This document shows, one piece after another, positions 31,091 through 40,810 of a stretch of DNA of 64,000 nt. The notes under the pieces were generated by a model, which was given only the letters and a program-made list of their open reading frames with translations, searched no databases and had not been told where the DNA came from. A program made the translations under genes and the position numbers. Source of the DNA: Mesostigma viride (taxonomy: Eukaryota; Streptophyta; Mesostigmatophyceae; Mesostigmatales; Mesostigmataceae); contig RPFO01001848.1 in NCBI GenBank assembly GCA_009746045.1, forward strand, positions 62,001-126,000, written 5' to 3'. How positions within the stretch are numbered: position 1 is the first letter of the stretch; every line of letters begins with the position of its first letter.

Positions 31091-32624
31091 GTGGGAGTTT
31101 TTGCCCTTGCGTCCGGTCGTAAAGGATTCAGTGCAATTAAGTTGAACACCGGGACCAAGCAGCCAACTGGCGCAAAAAGGGTTTTCGGAGATGAGAACCA
31201 GAATCCAGCGCAGCCTGAAGCCAAGGAAGTCAAGCGGCCGGGAGAATACAAAAAAGCCAAGAGGGTTATTATTGGGGAACTTTTCGCTGACAAGGCGTTT
31301 GAAGCGGCTCAGGCGATGACAAAACCCGAGGGGCGGGGGCCGGCATTCAAGGAGATGATTGCTGGCTTTAACGCTAGGGCCTCTAAACTAGGTGAGGGGG
31401 ATTATCATGAGGAGGCGAAAAATCTTTACAATCAGGAGCGGATGGCAGAACTGAACAGGTTCTGGGTGGCTCGGATTAACGGCTTTTTTGATGGCCTTAC
31501 CAAAAGCGACCCAGACAGAGACGTCAGGATGATGCTGATGTCCACGCTTTACTGTGGTGACGACTTGGAGAAGGAGTTTTCGGCCGCGGAGTTGGAGAAG
31601 CTGACGGGGATGGACGCCAAGAAGATTCGCGGAATTCGCGCGATTCGAAGGCAGCAGAAGCTGGACTACCTCAGACACGCGCAGGCTCGCAAGGGGCGCC
31701 CTTTGCCGCAATTCGTGATTGACGCGATAGTGGACGCGTGGATACACGATGATGAGTCGCGCGCCTCCTCCCAGATGAAGGATGTCAAGTGCACTTACAG
31801 CAGGGAGGCCGGTCGTGGCAATCGCGGGGTGCTCGTCGCCGTTGAGGGAGCGCGCTATTACATGACCTCCCAGGAGGACATGTACGATCACTTTCTCCAC
31901 AAGCACGCGTACTGGAACAAAAGGAGTGACAAGTATGATAAGGAGGTGGGCATTCACGTGGGCTTCACGACCTTCTGCAAATACGCGCCCGATTGCATCA
32001 AGGGCAAGTGGAAGGAGAGGAACCTGTGCGCGTGTGAGAAGCACGTAACCATGCAGTCGGCCGTGGGGGCGTGGACTAGGCACTGCGAAGCACGGCAGGA
32101 ACTGCCAGTGTGGCAATGAGTGTGCGGGATGCTCCAAGTACAGACTGCCGGACGGTACTTGCGGAAGGTTCAAAGCCGTTCACACGAAGGACTGGATCAA
32201 GCACTTTCACTGCCCGGTGTCCGCCGAGGAGGCTGAAGGCAGGGTTAATGGGCTGCGTGAAGGGGGCGGAATGGGCGGGGGGATGGAAGGGGAAGAGGGG
32301 GAGGGGGAAGATGAATGGCGGGGACGGGACCTGGAAGACCTCGACATTTGTGAGAGGCTGGTGGAGGACGAAGATGGGGTGCCGAGGACGGAGAGGGTTC
32401 ACCGCATACTGAAGATGGCGTGTGTGGAGGGGTTCTGTCCTGAGGAATCATGCGGCATCCATAACTGGGTGCAGTGTGATCGGGACAAGAATTCCACGGA
32501 GATTCTGAATTGGTTCAAGTTCGAGATGGTGGAGCAGACTGTGACCCGAGGGGTGGGGGTGAGTAGGTTTCGATTTTATTTCTCCGTTCAAATGTTGTTT
32601 CTGAGCTATCTGCTCATTTTATAG
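31091..32624 (+). pseudogene. Cys-rich transposase-like protein, N-terminal part, frameshifted
   Basis: A 342-codon frame ends at 32119; the reading continues in another frame from about 32095 to 32624. Visible blocks: RPLPQFVIDAIVDAW, then DDESRASSQMKDV; VGFTTFCKYAPDCIKGKW; RNLCACEKHVTMQSAV; after the shift, CQCGNECAGCSKYRL; then CPEESCGIHNWVQCDRD and EILNWFKFEMVEQTV. The succession DD-x-SR...K-x-D, F-x-x-F....P, C-x-C-x-x-H and C-x-x-C followed by W resembles a large uncharacterised repeat-encoded family of animals and protists, thought to be transposase-like; this is pattern memory, not a search. The frame has no ATG near 31091 (it follows a TGA at 31067), so an upstream exon or a decayed start is likely. 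Confidence 0.5.
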
Positions 32625-33730
32625 TTATGTTGCGGCGGGCTCAAAGGGGGCCGATCTGCCGCCTGTAGCGTAGCTCTACCGTACGTCACCTACACCATGT
32701 TAGGTGCTTGTTGTTACTTAGGACTAGAGAGAGAAAGGGACCGGCGGTGCGCCGGTACTAGTGCCTACTGGCAACCGTGCCCGCCCTTGATTGAGGGGGG
32801 CGCCGCGCCTTGAGACATGTGCTTTGTTTTCCATTTTCACACCGTACTTAGAGTGGTGTGGTGAACGTAGGGAGGCCTTTTTGCAGCTTTTTTTTTGCAG
32901 CTTCGCAACTTGATCCCAGCATTTGCTGGCAAGGTCGGCTGGCCGCTATGGCGGCTGCGCTGAATGTAAGACGATGCTATCGGCCTCTCCGGGCGTGGAG
33001 AGGCCTGGAATAAAAGTCTTTATGATCGCCACCTACCGTTACAGGCCACGGTAATGGTTGTTGGGTGGGGGGCTCTACGATTTGAGTAAAAGGGTGTGAT
33101 TTCCGGCGCTGGGCCCACTGACGATTCCCCTCTACCCCTGGGTGCGGCAAGCAGCTTCCTGACACTGGGGAAGCTGCGTTTTTAGTCGGACAACGTCAGG
33201 GAAGGAGCCATACAGGCCAGGGCCAGCGGCTACGGTGGAAAGAATCACAGGTGGAGGCGAATCTGCCTTAAACGTGGAGATGGCTAGCGCGGGGTGCCAG
33301 GGTAGCCCATAACTACCAGGAGCCTGACAGCGGACCCGATCTCTCGGCCTGTGGCCAGACGGGAGTTTCGGGGAGGATGCGGGGCTGGAGCGAATCTTGG
33401 TGGGAGGAGCGCGCTCTTCATAATTGCCCAGTTTTTCAGCAAAGGCAGCGGCTGCCGTGGGTCGGGGGGGGGTCCTGTCGGCATGGGGAGGTCGGCAGGC
33501 ACTCTGTACCCTCTCGGCGCTCCGGCGAGCAGGCCCCTTCTGCCCTTGGCGATAAGGGAGAGGTGGGAAGCTGCGGAAAACCGTGGGTATTCATGCGCAC
33601 TTACAAAAAATCTGGTTAAGAAATTCTACAGCGCCTGGCAAGCCTGGAAAAAAATTTTCCCCTCGCGGGGGGCGCGTGAAAACGGCAAAGGCAAAGCGGA
33701 GCCCGCCGCCTTTGGGCGGGCGTAGCGGAG
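32625..33730. other. No coding sequence seen; possible lost central domain
   Basis: The expected middle of the Cys-rich protein should fall here but no matching frame is visible. The sequence is GC-rich and has short ORFs only. It may be intron, or insertion after deletion of the core. Confidence 0.45.
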
Positions 33731-34192
33731 AATATGCGTTAACCTTAGCAAAAAGGTTTCCGCATAAAAAGTATAAGCATTAGCTTGTACAACTTAGAAC
33801 CGGCGCGGCGCGGAAGTCATGGGTTCGAAACCTCGTGGGGACAGTGCCGAGTAGGGATTAGTTGGGAGGATCCGCCGGGGCACCGGTCGGACCTAATTAA
33901 TCGCCTAGCGAGGTAGATATCGGACCTTCCCGGGATTAATATCGAATCAGTAATTCGATATCGAATTAGTAACTCGATGCGGAAGTAAACCCTAGTTAGG
34001 GAGCCGCTTAATATTCCGCCCCAACGCGCAAAGGTTTTAAGTTGTACAAGCTAATGCTTATACTTTTTATGCGGAAACCTTTTTGCTAAGGTTAACGCAT
34101 ATTCTTACATCCTGCGCAGGATGTAAGAATATGCGTTAACCTTAGCAAAAAGGTTTCCGCATAAAAAGTATAAGCATTAGCTTGTACAACTT
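33731..34192. mobile_element. Foldback element with 154-bp perfect palindrome and B box in the loop
   Basis: A 65-bp arm (33731-33795, beginning AATATGCGTTAACCTTAGC) recurs inverted at 34039-34103 and direct again at 34128-34192. The last two form a perfect 154-bp palindrome centred at 34115/34116 (CCTGCGCAGG). The loop (33796-34038) contains GGTTCGAAACC (33822-33832), a perfect polymerase III B box in a T-arm-like context. No protein is encoded. Confidence 0.85.
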
Positions 34193-34221
34193 CAACTGCC
34201 GATGTTCTACAAAAAGTCAAA

Positions 34222-34646
34222 CCCAATAAAGGTATCTCTGCAGAGAGACCCTATATACTGTCCATGGGTTGCTTTTCTTTTAGGTATGAAATTTCGCTTG
34301 TTCTATCGGTATGAAGGGGTCTCTCTGCAGCTATACCCTATGTCGAATTTTGATCACTCGATGTCTTGTCGTATGTTGTTATTATGATTCGAATGGGGTC
34401 TCTCTGCAGCTATACCCTGTGTCGAATTTCGATCACTCGATGTCTTGTCGTATGTTGTTATTATGATTCGAATGGGGTCTCTCTGCAGCTATACCCTGTT
34501 TCGAATTTTGATGACTGTATGTCTTGTCGTTTAATTTATTTTTTTTTCGGAAGGGGTCTCTCTGCAGCTATACCCTGTTTTATTGGTTTATGGTCAATTT
34601 TGCTAACTTGAACGGTATTCTATTTGTTCTAACTATTTTATGACAG
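34222..34646 (+). repeat. Tandem 80-bp repeats carrying CTGCAG hairpins
   Basis: GGGGTCTCTCTGCAGCTATA followed by CCCT occurs at about 34318, 34396, 34475 and 34556, spaced 78-81 bp. A related inverted version (GGTATCTCTGCAGAGAGACC) lies at 34231. Between them is TCGAATTTYGATCACTCGAT-type sequence. The array ends at TTTTATGACAG, a good 3' splice acceptor, right before coding sequence at 34647, so it may lie in an intron. Confidence 0.8.
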
Positions 34647-35402
34647 GACGTCGAGTCCGGCCGACGCGCGGAGGCGGAGGAGGTGCCTGGCATCAAGCAG
34701 GTGCATTGGTGGCGACTGGACAAGTCCGACCCTGGCCTTTTGATGATGAGGCGCTATTCCTGCTACTGTCCGCCCTGTTTGGCTGGGCGGTTTGAGGGAT
34801 GTCGAAGCGAGTGGTCGTTTATCATCGAGTTCAATGATGCAGGAAGCTCGATGAAAACTGTCCGTTTGCTGCCACCGAGCCAGCCCAACCCTCCGGTTCG
34901 CATGGTGACGCGGGGGGAGCAGCTGAAGGACAAGCGGGAGGCGATGGGCCGGCAGATGAGACTCCACGACTACAGTATGTGGCAGTTCCATCGGACAAGG
35001 ACACGGATCACGATCCCATCCACCCGTTCTGGTTGTCTGAGGTGGTAAGCGAAGCCGGGCCAATCGTGTTAGACGAGAACTTCGAGAGGTGGGTCGAGGG
35101 CCGGAACGGACGAGAGAAGGAGCTGTTCCTAAGTTGCCGGGAACGGCATTCTTCCCGTTCGGATTTGGAAGCGGGATAAGCATGAACCCCTGCATTTTAC
35201 GCTCAACGTTGAGGATTGGCCACCGTCACGCCAGCCCGAGCTTGTGAATTGCTATCTCTGCGTCGCTCCGGCTCTCCGGCTAGAAGCACGCATGCGCAGC
35301 GACGGAATGTGTGCCAACATCAGGATGAGCAAGGAGCTCGACAAGTGGCTTACTACGCTGGTGATCAAGGATGAAGCCCCGGAGGGGCCGGCACCGACTT
35401 AA
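34647..35402 (+). pseudogene. Cys-rich transposase-like protein, C-terminal part
   Basis: After the acceptor-like CAG, the frame reads VPGIKQVHWWRLDKSDPG, MMRRYSCYCPPCLAGRFEGC and SEWSFIIEFND. The VHxW...G...R-x-x-SCxC-x-x-C arrangement is what follows the catalytic core in the same uncharacterised family as 31091-32624. A shift near 34975 leads to VPSDKDTDHDPIHPFWLSEV and ENFERWVEGRNGREKELFL. Another near 35150 leads to ILPVRIWKRDKHEPLHF and ends EAPEGPAPT with a TAA at about 35400. At least two frameshifts break it. Together with 31091-32624 it brackets a missing middle. Confidence 0.5.
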
Positions 35403-36140
35403 ACTAGTAATAGGGGTCTCTCTGCGGGTAGACGCCCTAGTTTCGGCTCGTATTATCTAGATAGTGGGGCTTCAGTAGGGTGTAAAAAGGTGCCCGCATA
35501 TATTGTTTATATTTTTCGAGATCTTCCTGTGGTCAAGTTTATGGATAGTTGATAATTTTTTGCGGCCTTCAATTAACAGTTATTTTTTACTGCAACATAA
35601 TTTTATGCTGTATATTTAAATAATGATAAGGATTTCGATATTTTTTGCACAATCTATTCAACAAATGTTTCTGCAAATGTCGAGAATTTATTGCTCCACC
35701 CCCACAAAAAAATCGTTCCGGAACTGTTCGAAGAGAATAGCAATGACAGGATTCGAACCCGGGTCCACATTGATGTTCGGAGTGAGGTAGGCCACCCATC
35801 ATGTTCCGCACTCAAATCTGGCTCGTGTCCGATTCCTGGCAGTGCTCTTCGCTTCGAACACCTCCGGAACAAGTTTTTTGTGGGGTTGGAGCATTGAATA
35901 AATACTCAGTTGCCGGGTACAGGCGTCATTCCGCCTAGTACAATTGCGTCACTGACATTTTTGTCTGGGTACGGTACGAACCATTAACGCAATTTTTAAT
36001 ATCTAATTGCCGCTGCTCTTGCTGAATTTTAACCGGAAGCTGAAAAAGGTGTCCGGTGAAGCGAATAGTAGTGACTGGTGGTCGTGCCCTTCCATTACTC
36101 CTTATCGACAAATTTTGGGTTCTACCTGCAGAGATAACCC
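35403..36140. other. Intergenic stretch with one hairpin repeat and one foldback
   Basis: Contains GGGGTCTCTCTGCGGGTAGA at 35407 (CTGCAG-type repeat, degenerate), AT-rich sequence, the foldback at 35679-35903, and GGGTTCTACCTGCAGAGATA at 36118. No gene recognised. Confidence 0.5.
35679..35903. mobile_element. Foldback element with B box in the loop
   Basis: An arm of about 60 bp (starting TTTATTGCTCCACCCCCAC and reaching GTTCGAAGAGAA) is matched imperfectly, inverted, by CTCTTCGCTTCGAACACCTC to TTGGAGCATTGAATAAAT. The loop has GGATTCGAACC (35749-35759), i.e. a B box on the minus strand. Roughly 85% arm identity suggests it is older than the other foldbacks. Confidence 0.7.
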
Positions 36141-36661
36141 TTGCGCGTCTGGCTGTCGGGGTCGCTAATTTCCTCTCGATTGCAAGCAGCCAAGCTTGCC
36201 GTAAATTTAACACTGGCACAAATGGAGCAGAGCGATATTTTCGGTTCTCAGCATACCTATCTGATGGTCGACAAAAACGAGCACGCTGCAAACATCAGAA
36301 TTGATGTCGAGTTGCTCGGACCTTCTGCACAGTGGGGTGCAGGTGTCATTGCGTTCGGCAATGGCATGATCGATCTGGTGCCACCCGATTCAGATTTGAA
36401 CCCTGCTTACCAACGCGTGCCTGACAATCAGGCGAGAGTGGTGGTGGAGAGCACGGAAATTCCGGGCTCTCCGGCAATGTATCAATGATGCGCCTGAGGG
36501 CTGAGGCCCAGCAGGAGTTCCTGGCTGCTGCGGAGAACGGCGGGGCCAAGTGGAACACCAAAATGTATACAGGCGAGCCTGCCAACTACAGGGGAGACCT
36601 GTACCAGGGAGTGTACTCCTTCGGCGATTTCGAGATCGATGGATGGGGCACCTTTTTCTAG
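36141..36661 (+). CDS. Unrecognised protein-like ORF in two frames
   Basis: From about 36180 a frame reads LTLAQMEQSDIFGSQHTYLM, VDKNEHAANIRIDVELLG and PAYQRVPDNQARVVVES, ending at a TGA at 36488. An overlapping frame starts ATG at 36485 (MMRLRAEAQQEFLAAAENGG) and ends IDGWGTFF at 36661. Composition and lack of repeats suggest real coding. A CAG acceptor-like site precedes CCAAGCTTGCCG at about 36190, so an intron upstream is possible. I do not recognise the family. A one-base shift or a small intron between the two parts is likely. Confidence 0.35.
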
Positions 36662-36701
36662 GCGCAACGCCTAAGTTGTCAAATACTCGACAATGTCGAG
36701 T

Positions 36702-36783
36702 TTATGTGCACATATATATTCATTGAGAATGAAAAAATTACGGACATGTGCACATATATATTCATTGAGAATGATAGATTACG
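36702..36783. repeat. Short tandem duplication
   Basis: TGTGCACATATATATTCATT followed by GAGAATGA occurs twice, about 46 bp apart. Confidence 0.7.
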
Positions 36784-36973
36784 GAGGTGAGATAGGCATG
36801 CAACATAAGGAAAAACCCGATAACTGGGAGAATAACCCTGAAGAAATTAATAGTAATCTGACACAGACATCCAAGGATCACGCCAGCGGCACAAGGTACA
36901 ACTAACTATACATCACAAAACTACACGCAGCAACAGCGCTGCCGGCCCACCATGCAGGCCTGGAAGGGATCTA

Positions 36974-37735
36974 GACCGCATGGGTCGCGACAAAGTCGGC
37001 CCGGGTGCGGCGGAATAACACATCAGCCACGGTGCGAGTGAGGGCGAGTGACAGGCGCTGCTGCCAATACGAGGACCACGTGCGGGCCGACCACGGGGCG
37101 GTCTGACCCTCGAGGTCGAGGCGGTCTTCACGGCGCTGGCAGCACTCGTGGAAAAACTCCGCTGTCTTGGGGCCCATGGCCCCGAACTCCTCAAGGACAA
37201 AGGGGATGACCCGGTGGGGCCCCACATTGCCGTAGGAGGCAAACTTGTCGCGCTCAGCCACAGCGGCAGCAGCGCCGGCATCCACAGCCGCCCGGAGGAT
37301 GTGGCGACCGGAAAGCGGCCGAGCCACGGAGACATCGATGAGCAGGTGGCAACCCTGCCCGTCGTAGTCAAGCACGGTAATGTCGGGGCGGTGGTTGGGT
37401 GAGTAGAGGGCGGCCCCATCCGCGTCCTCGCACTTGATGGTGGAGTGGGGAAAGACCGACCGAACCATGGCACACACCACCCGGAGGAGAGCGGTATGGA
37501 GATAGAGGAACCAGTTCTGGTTCTGCTGGCCACCCATGCACGCGATGTAGTGCGTCCCAGTAGTTACTATCCAGAGCAAGCCCGCAGCTGCCGCAGGACG
37601 CACCCGCCGTGATGAGAGGTTGCGGGGCAAAGAGCTGGTGGCGGAGAGCGATGGCGTAAAGGGCCGGAACCAGCGTGAACAAAGGGCTGATGGGGAGGGC
37701 GCGCAGGAATGCGGACCCCACGCTCCCCTGCACAT
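36974..37735 (-). pseudogene. LINE C-terminal nuclease domain (copy 1)
   Basis: Minus strand: VGSAFLRALPISPLFTLVPA and CGSCGLALD, then after a shift near 37570 TGTHYIACMGGQQNQNWF, NHRPDITVLDYDGQGCHLLI, DVSVARPLSG, VLEEFGAMGPKTAEFF. The C-x-x-C...H...C cluster and RPD...(10-15)...DVSV...K pattern match the C-terminal Zn-finger plus restriction-like (PD-D/ExK) endonuclease seen in some LINEs, which nicks the target. About 80% similar to 38697-39527, but its 3' UTR is different, so it is a separate subfamily. Confidence 0.7.
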
Positions 37736-37737
37736 AT

Positions 37738-38612
37738 ATATACTGATCCGCATTGCCTCCCTGCCTGCACGGATGGGTGGCTGTGGTCTGACTCGTGCCG
37801 CCCGGCTGGCCCCAGCAGCATTTTTGGGCTCCGTCGCTCAGTCGTGGGCGGAAAGCTGCCGGCTCCTGCCCCTTTTGGCAACGGCAGCGCCTGACCTCCT
37901 GGACCCCAGCAGCCCTTTGCCCTTCGTCACCGCCATCCAGGAGGCCTATGCTGAGATCCAGCAGGCCTGTTCTCCCGTCCGTGCCGCTCAGGCAGTACAG
38001 CGCCACCTCCCTCGCGGCACTCCCTCGGTCACCTCCGTTCAATCTCCCGCCGCATTCCCTGCTCGCGTCATCCGGATAAACACCAGAAAACCTAGTACGC
38101 GGGTATTCTGCACACGGCTGATTGGATGGCTCTTTTCGTGGCTGGGGCCTCCCTCACGGCAGGTTACACGGCGGACCGGGCGGAGCGGGCCAAGCCTCCT
38201 GGCCTACGGCGACGTCGGGCACCATCGTGTGGTGCCTTTGTCCTGGAGGAGTTTGGGGCCATGGGGCCCCTGACCTCCGCCTTCTTCAAGGAGTGTTGCC
38301 GGCTCCGGGAGGACCGGCTGGACCTGGAGGGCCAGCGGGCCCCATGGTCGGCGCGGACCTGGACGTCATATTGGCGTCAGCGCTTGTCGGTGGCGCTGAC
38401 TCGGGCCATGGCTGACATCATGCTCCGCCGTACGCGGGCTGATTTTGCGGTGCAGCAGGGCTATTAGGTTCCTCCCGTTAGGCGTTTCGATCCATTGGTC
38501 TTATCGTAGTATAGAGCTTTGACATGGCTCTGTATATAGGTTTATAGCTGGGCGTTTGGTTTGGTTTGAGTGATTTCACTCTGCTGTAAGTAATTATATT
38601 TTTAATATATAT
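37738..38612 (+). pseudogene. LINE 3' part with internal deletion (copy 2)
   Basis: Plus strand: LPARMGGCGLTRAARLAPAA (RT C-terminal block), then AFPARVIRINT and TRLIGWLFSW. It jumps to GASLTAGYTADRAERAK and VLEEFGAMGPLTSAFFKECC, skipping the Zn-finger and catalytic RPD block present in copy 3. Stop at 38465-38467, then a 3' UTR with TGTAA 15-20 bp before an AT tail (ATTATATTTTTAATATATAT). Copies 1 and 2 abut head to head at 37735. Confidence 0.7.
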
Positions 38613-39680
38613 AAACCCTCGGTCGCCTCCGTTCACTCTCCCGCCGCATTCCCTGCTCGCGTCATCGATAAACACCAGAAAACCTACGCGGGTATTGTGC
38701 ACACGGCTGATTGGATGGCTCTTTTCGCGGACCTCAACGCCCAGGGACGTGCGTGGCTGTTCTCGCTTTCCTTGCGGAGTGTGGGCTCGGCGTACCTTCG
38801 TGCTCTTCCCATGGCCCCCCCATTCGCCTTAGCTCCCAGCCACTACTCGGTGGCGCTTCGGCACCAGCTATTTGCCCCGCAGCCTCTTGTTCCGGCCGGG
38901 CGGCCTTGTGGTAGCTGTGGGCAGCCGCTGGATCCCACGGGGACTCACTACCTTGCCTGCATGGGGGGCCAACAGAATCAGAATTGGTATTTGTATTTGC
39001 ACACTGTCCTCCTGACGGTGGTGCTCGCCATGGTTCGGTCGGTTTTCCCCCACGCGAACATCCGGTCCGAGGATGCGGATGGCGCTGCCTTCTATTCCCC
39101 CAACCACCGGCCTGACATCGTGGTGCTGGACTTTGAGGGGGGTGGCCGGCATCTGCTTATTGACGTTTCGGTGGCGCGGCCCTTGGCTCTTAGCCACGTG
39201 GCTGGAGCCTCCCTCACGGCAGGTTACACGGCGGACCGGGCGGAGCGGGCCAAGCTCCTGGCCTACGGCGACGTCGGGCACCATCGTGTGGTGCCCTTTG
39301 TCCTGGAGGAGTTTGGGGCCATGGGGCCCCTGACCTCCGCCTTCTTCAAGGAGTGTTGCCGGCTCCGGGAGGACCGGCTGGACCTGGAGGGCCAGCGGGC
39401 CCCATGGTCGGCGCGGACCTGGGCGTCATATTGGCGTCAGCGCTTGTCGGTGGCGCTGACTCGGGCCATGGCTGACATCATGCTCCGCCGTACGCGGGCT
39501 GATTTTGCGGTGCAGCAGGGCTATTAGGTTCCTCCCGTTAGGAGTTTCCATTGGTCTTATCGTAGTATAGAGATTTGACATGGCTCTGTATATAGGTTTA
39601 TAGCTGGGCGTTTGCTTTGGTTTGAGTGATTTCACTCTGCTGTAAGTAATTATATTTTTATAATATATATTAAAAGTATA
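38613..39680 (+). pseudogene. LINE C-terminal nuclease domain, longest copy (copy 3)
   Basis: Begins in sequence matching 38022 onward, directly after the AT tail of copy 2, as a 5'-truncated insertion would. The frame 38697-39527 (276 codons) is open: HTADWMALFADLNAQGRAWL, CGSCGQPLDPTGTHYLACMG, NHRPDIVVLDFEGGGRHLLI, DVSVARPL, YTADRAERAKLLAYGDVGHH, VVPFVLEEFGAMGP, and ends TRADFAVQQGY. The family normally continues N-terminally into a full RT, missing here. The 3' UTR and AT tail run to about 39675. Confidence 0.75.
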
Positions 39681-39726
39681 ATTATACTTATAATATATTT
39701 GAATATAATACAATACTTCCTATATT

Positions 39727-40094
39727 AATTCGGCCGGAAGTGGGGGGTGCTCGGAAGTGGTTATTCCGGGCAAAATAGTGTGACGGACCGATTTGCCTCA
39801 GTGGGCAAAAGGTTCCGGCACTATTTAACCTAGCTAAAACCTGGCCTCGTGGAGGGGGGACGAAGAGCCCGAGACATCCGCCTAGGCCGCTGAGCACGCA
39901 AATGATATTGCGCCGGAGCTGCCTCAGTGAGGATTCGAACCCCTGACCTCCAAGGTGCACAGGTTTTAGTTAGGTTAAATAGTGTCGGAACCTTTTGCCC
40001 ACTGAGGCAAATCGGTCCGTCACACTATTTTGCCCGGAATAACCACTTCCGAGCACCCAAGTTAATTCGGCCGAATTAACTTGGGTGCTCGGAA
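39727..40094. mobile_element. Foldback element with B box in the loop and a terminal 48-bp palindrome
   Basis: Arms at 39748-39842 and 39961-40056 are near-perfect inverted repeats (CGGAAGTGGTTATTCCGGGC ... CTATTTAACCTAGCTAAAAC). The loop contains GGATTCGAACC (39931-39941), a B box on the minus strand. The right arm runs on into a perfect 48-bp palindrome, 40047-40094, centred on CGG/CCG at 40070/40071. The element truncates the LINE endonuclease ORF at 40085. Confidence 0.82.
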
Positions 40095-40810
40095 TTGACC
40101 AGCTGGGGTTCGCCCATGTGTCGTACGGCGAGCGGGGAGCAGAGGAGACCGACGCCCCCGTTCCCGGTGCCGTCGCCGCCTCCGTAGTAGAACCGCCAGC
40201 CGTCGATGTCGTCAGCAGCGAGGGCAGTCGGTCCGCGGGCCGATGCAGTGCGCCTGTGTTCTTGGATTCCCAGGATGGCGATATTATTGTCGATGCAGAA
40301 ACCAATAAGATTGGAGACTCGATGGCACTGACAGTCGTCACTGCGCAGGCAGTGACAGCGGTCAGCGTCGGGCTGGAGCGTGCGGGCGTTGAAGGTGGCG
40401 ATGACCAAGGGCGCGCGTTGACCGAAAAGGGGGGTGCAGGCGGGGGTGGGGCCGGAGATGGAGCAGGGTGGTGATGGGGGTGGGGGTGGAGGTGGTGGGG
40501 TAGGGGGGGCGGGTTGAGGACTTATGCTTTCAATCACCGTTTCGATTCTTCCTGCCAACGCGTCCAGGCGACGCCGACGGTTGGCTCGGGTGGCCAGGTA
40601 GAATGAGTCTGCGTCTGCACGCATAAGATATGCGTGCAGTCTGAGGAGGTTTCGGAGGCGGCCGCGCGAGGCGGGGCGAACCTGGCTCACTGCCGACCCG
40701 TTGCTCTCTCTGTGACAGCCCGAGGGCTGCGAAGGCAAAGGGGCGGGAAGGGGAGTTAGGCAGATCCCACTGCTAGAGCCGCGGAGCCGCGGGGCGGCGA
40801 GCGTCGTCAT
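40085..40810 (-). pseudogene. LINE ORF2 N-terminus: AP-type endonuclease, truncated
   Basis: Starts at the ATG at 40810, overlapping the end of the upstream ORF by about 38 bp in another frame. After a Pro-rich linker the apurinic endonuclease domain starts: PLVIATFNARTLQPDADR (the xFNxRTL strand), NIAILGIQEHRRT (catalytic Glu), GWRFYYGGGDGTGNGGVGLL. It is cut off at the foldback at 40085, so the His/Asp half of the endonuclease, the RT and everything after are missing. Confidence 0.8.

Noticed and set aside
34318-34580. CRISPR-like hairpin repeats
   Set aside because: Four units only, and the intervening sequence is repeated with them. It is a tandem array, not repeat-spacer DNA.
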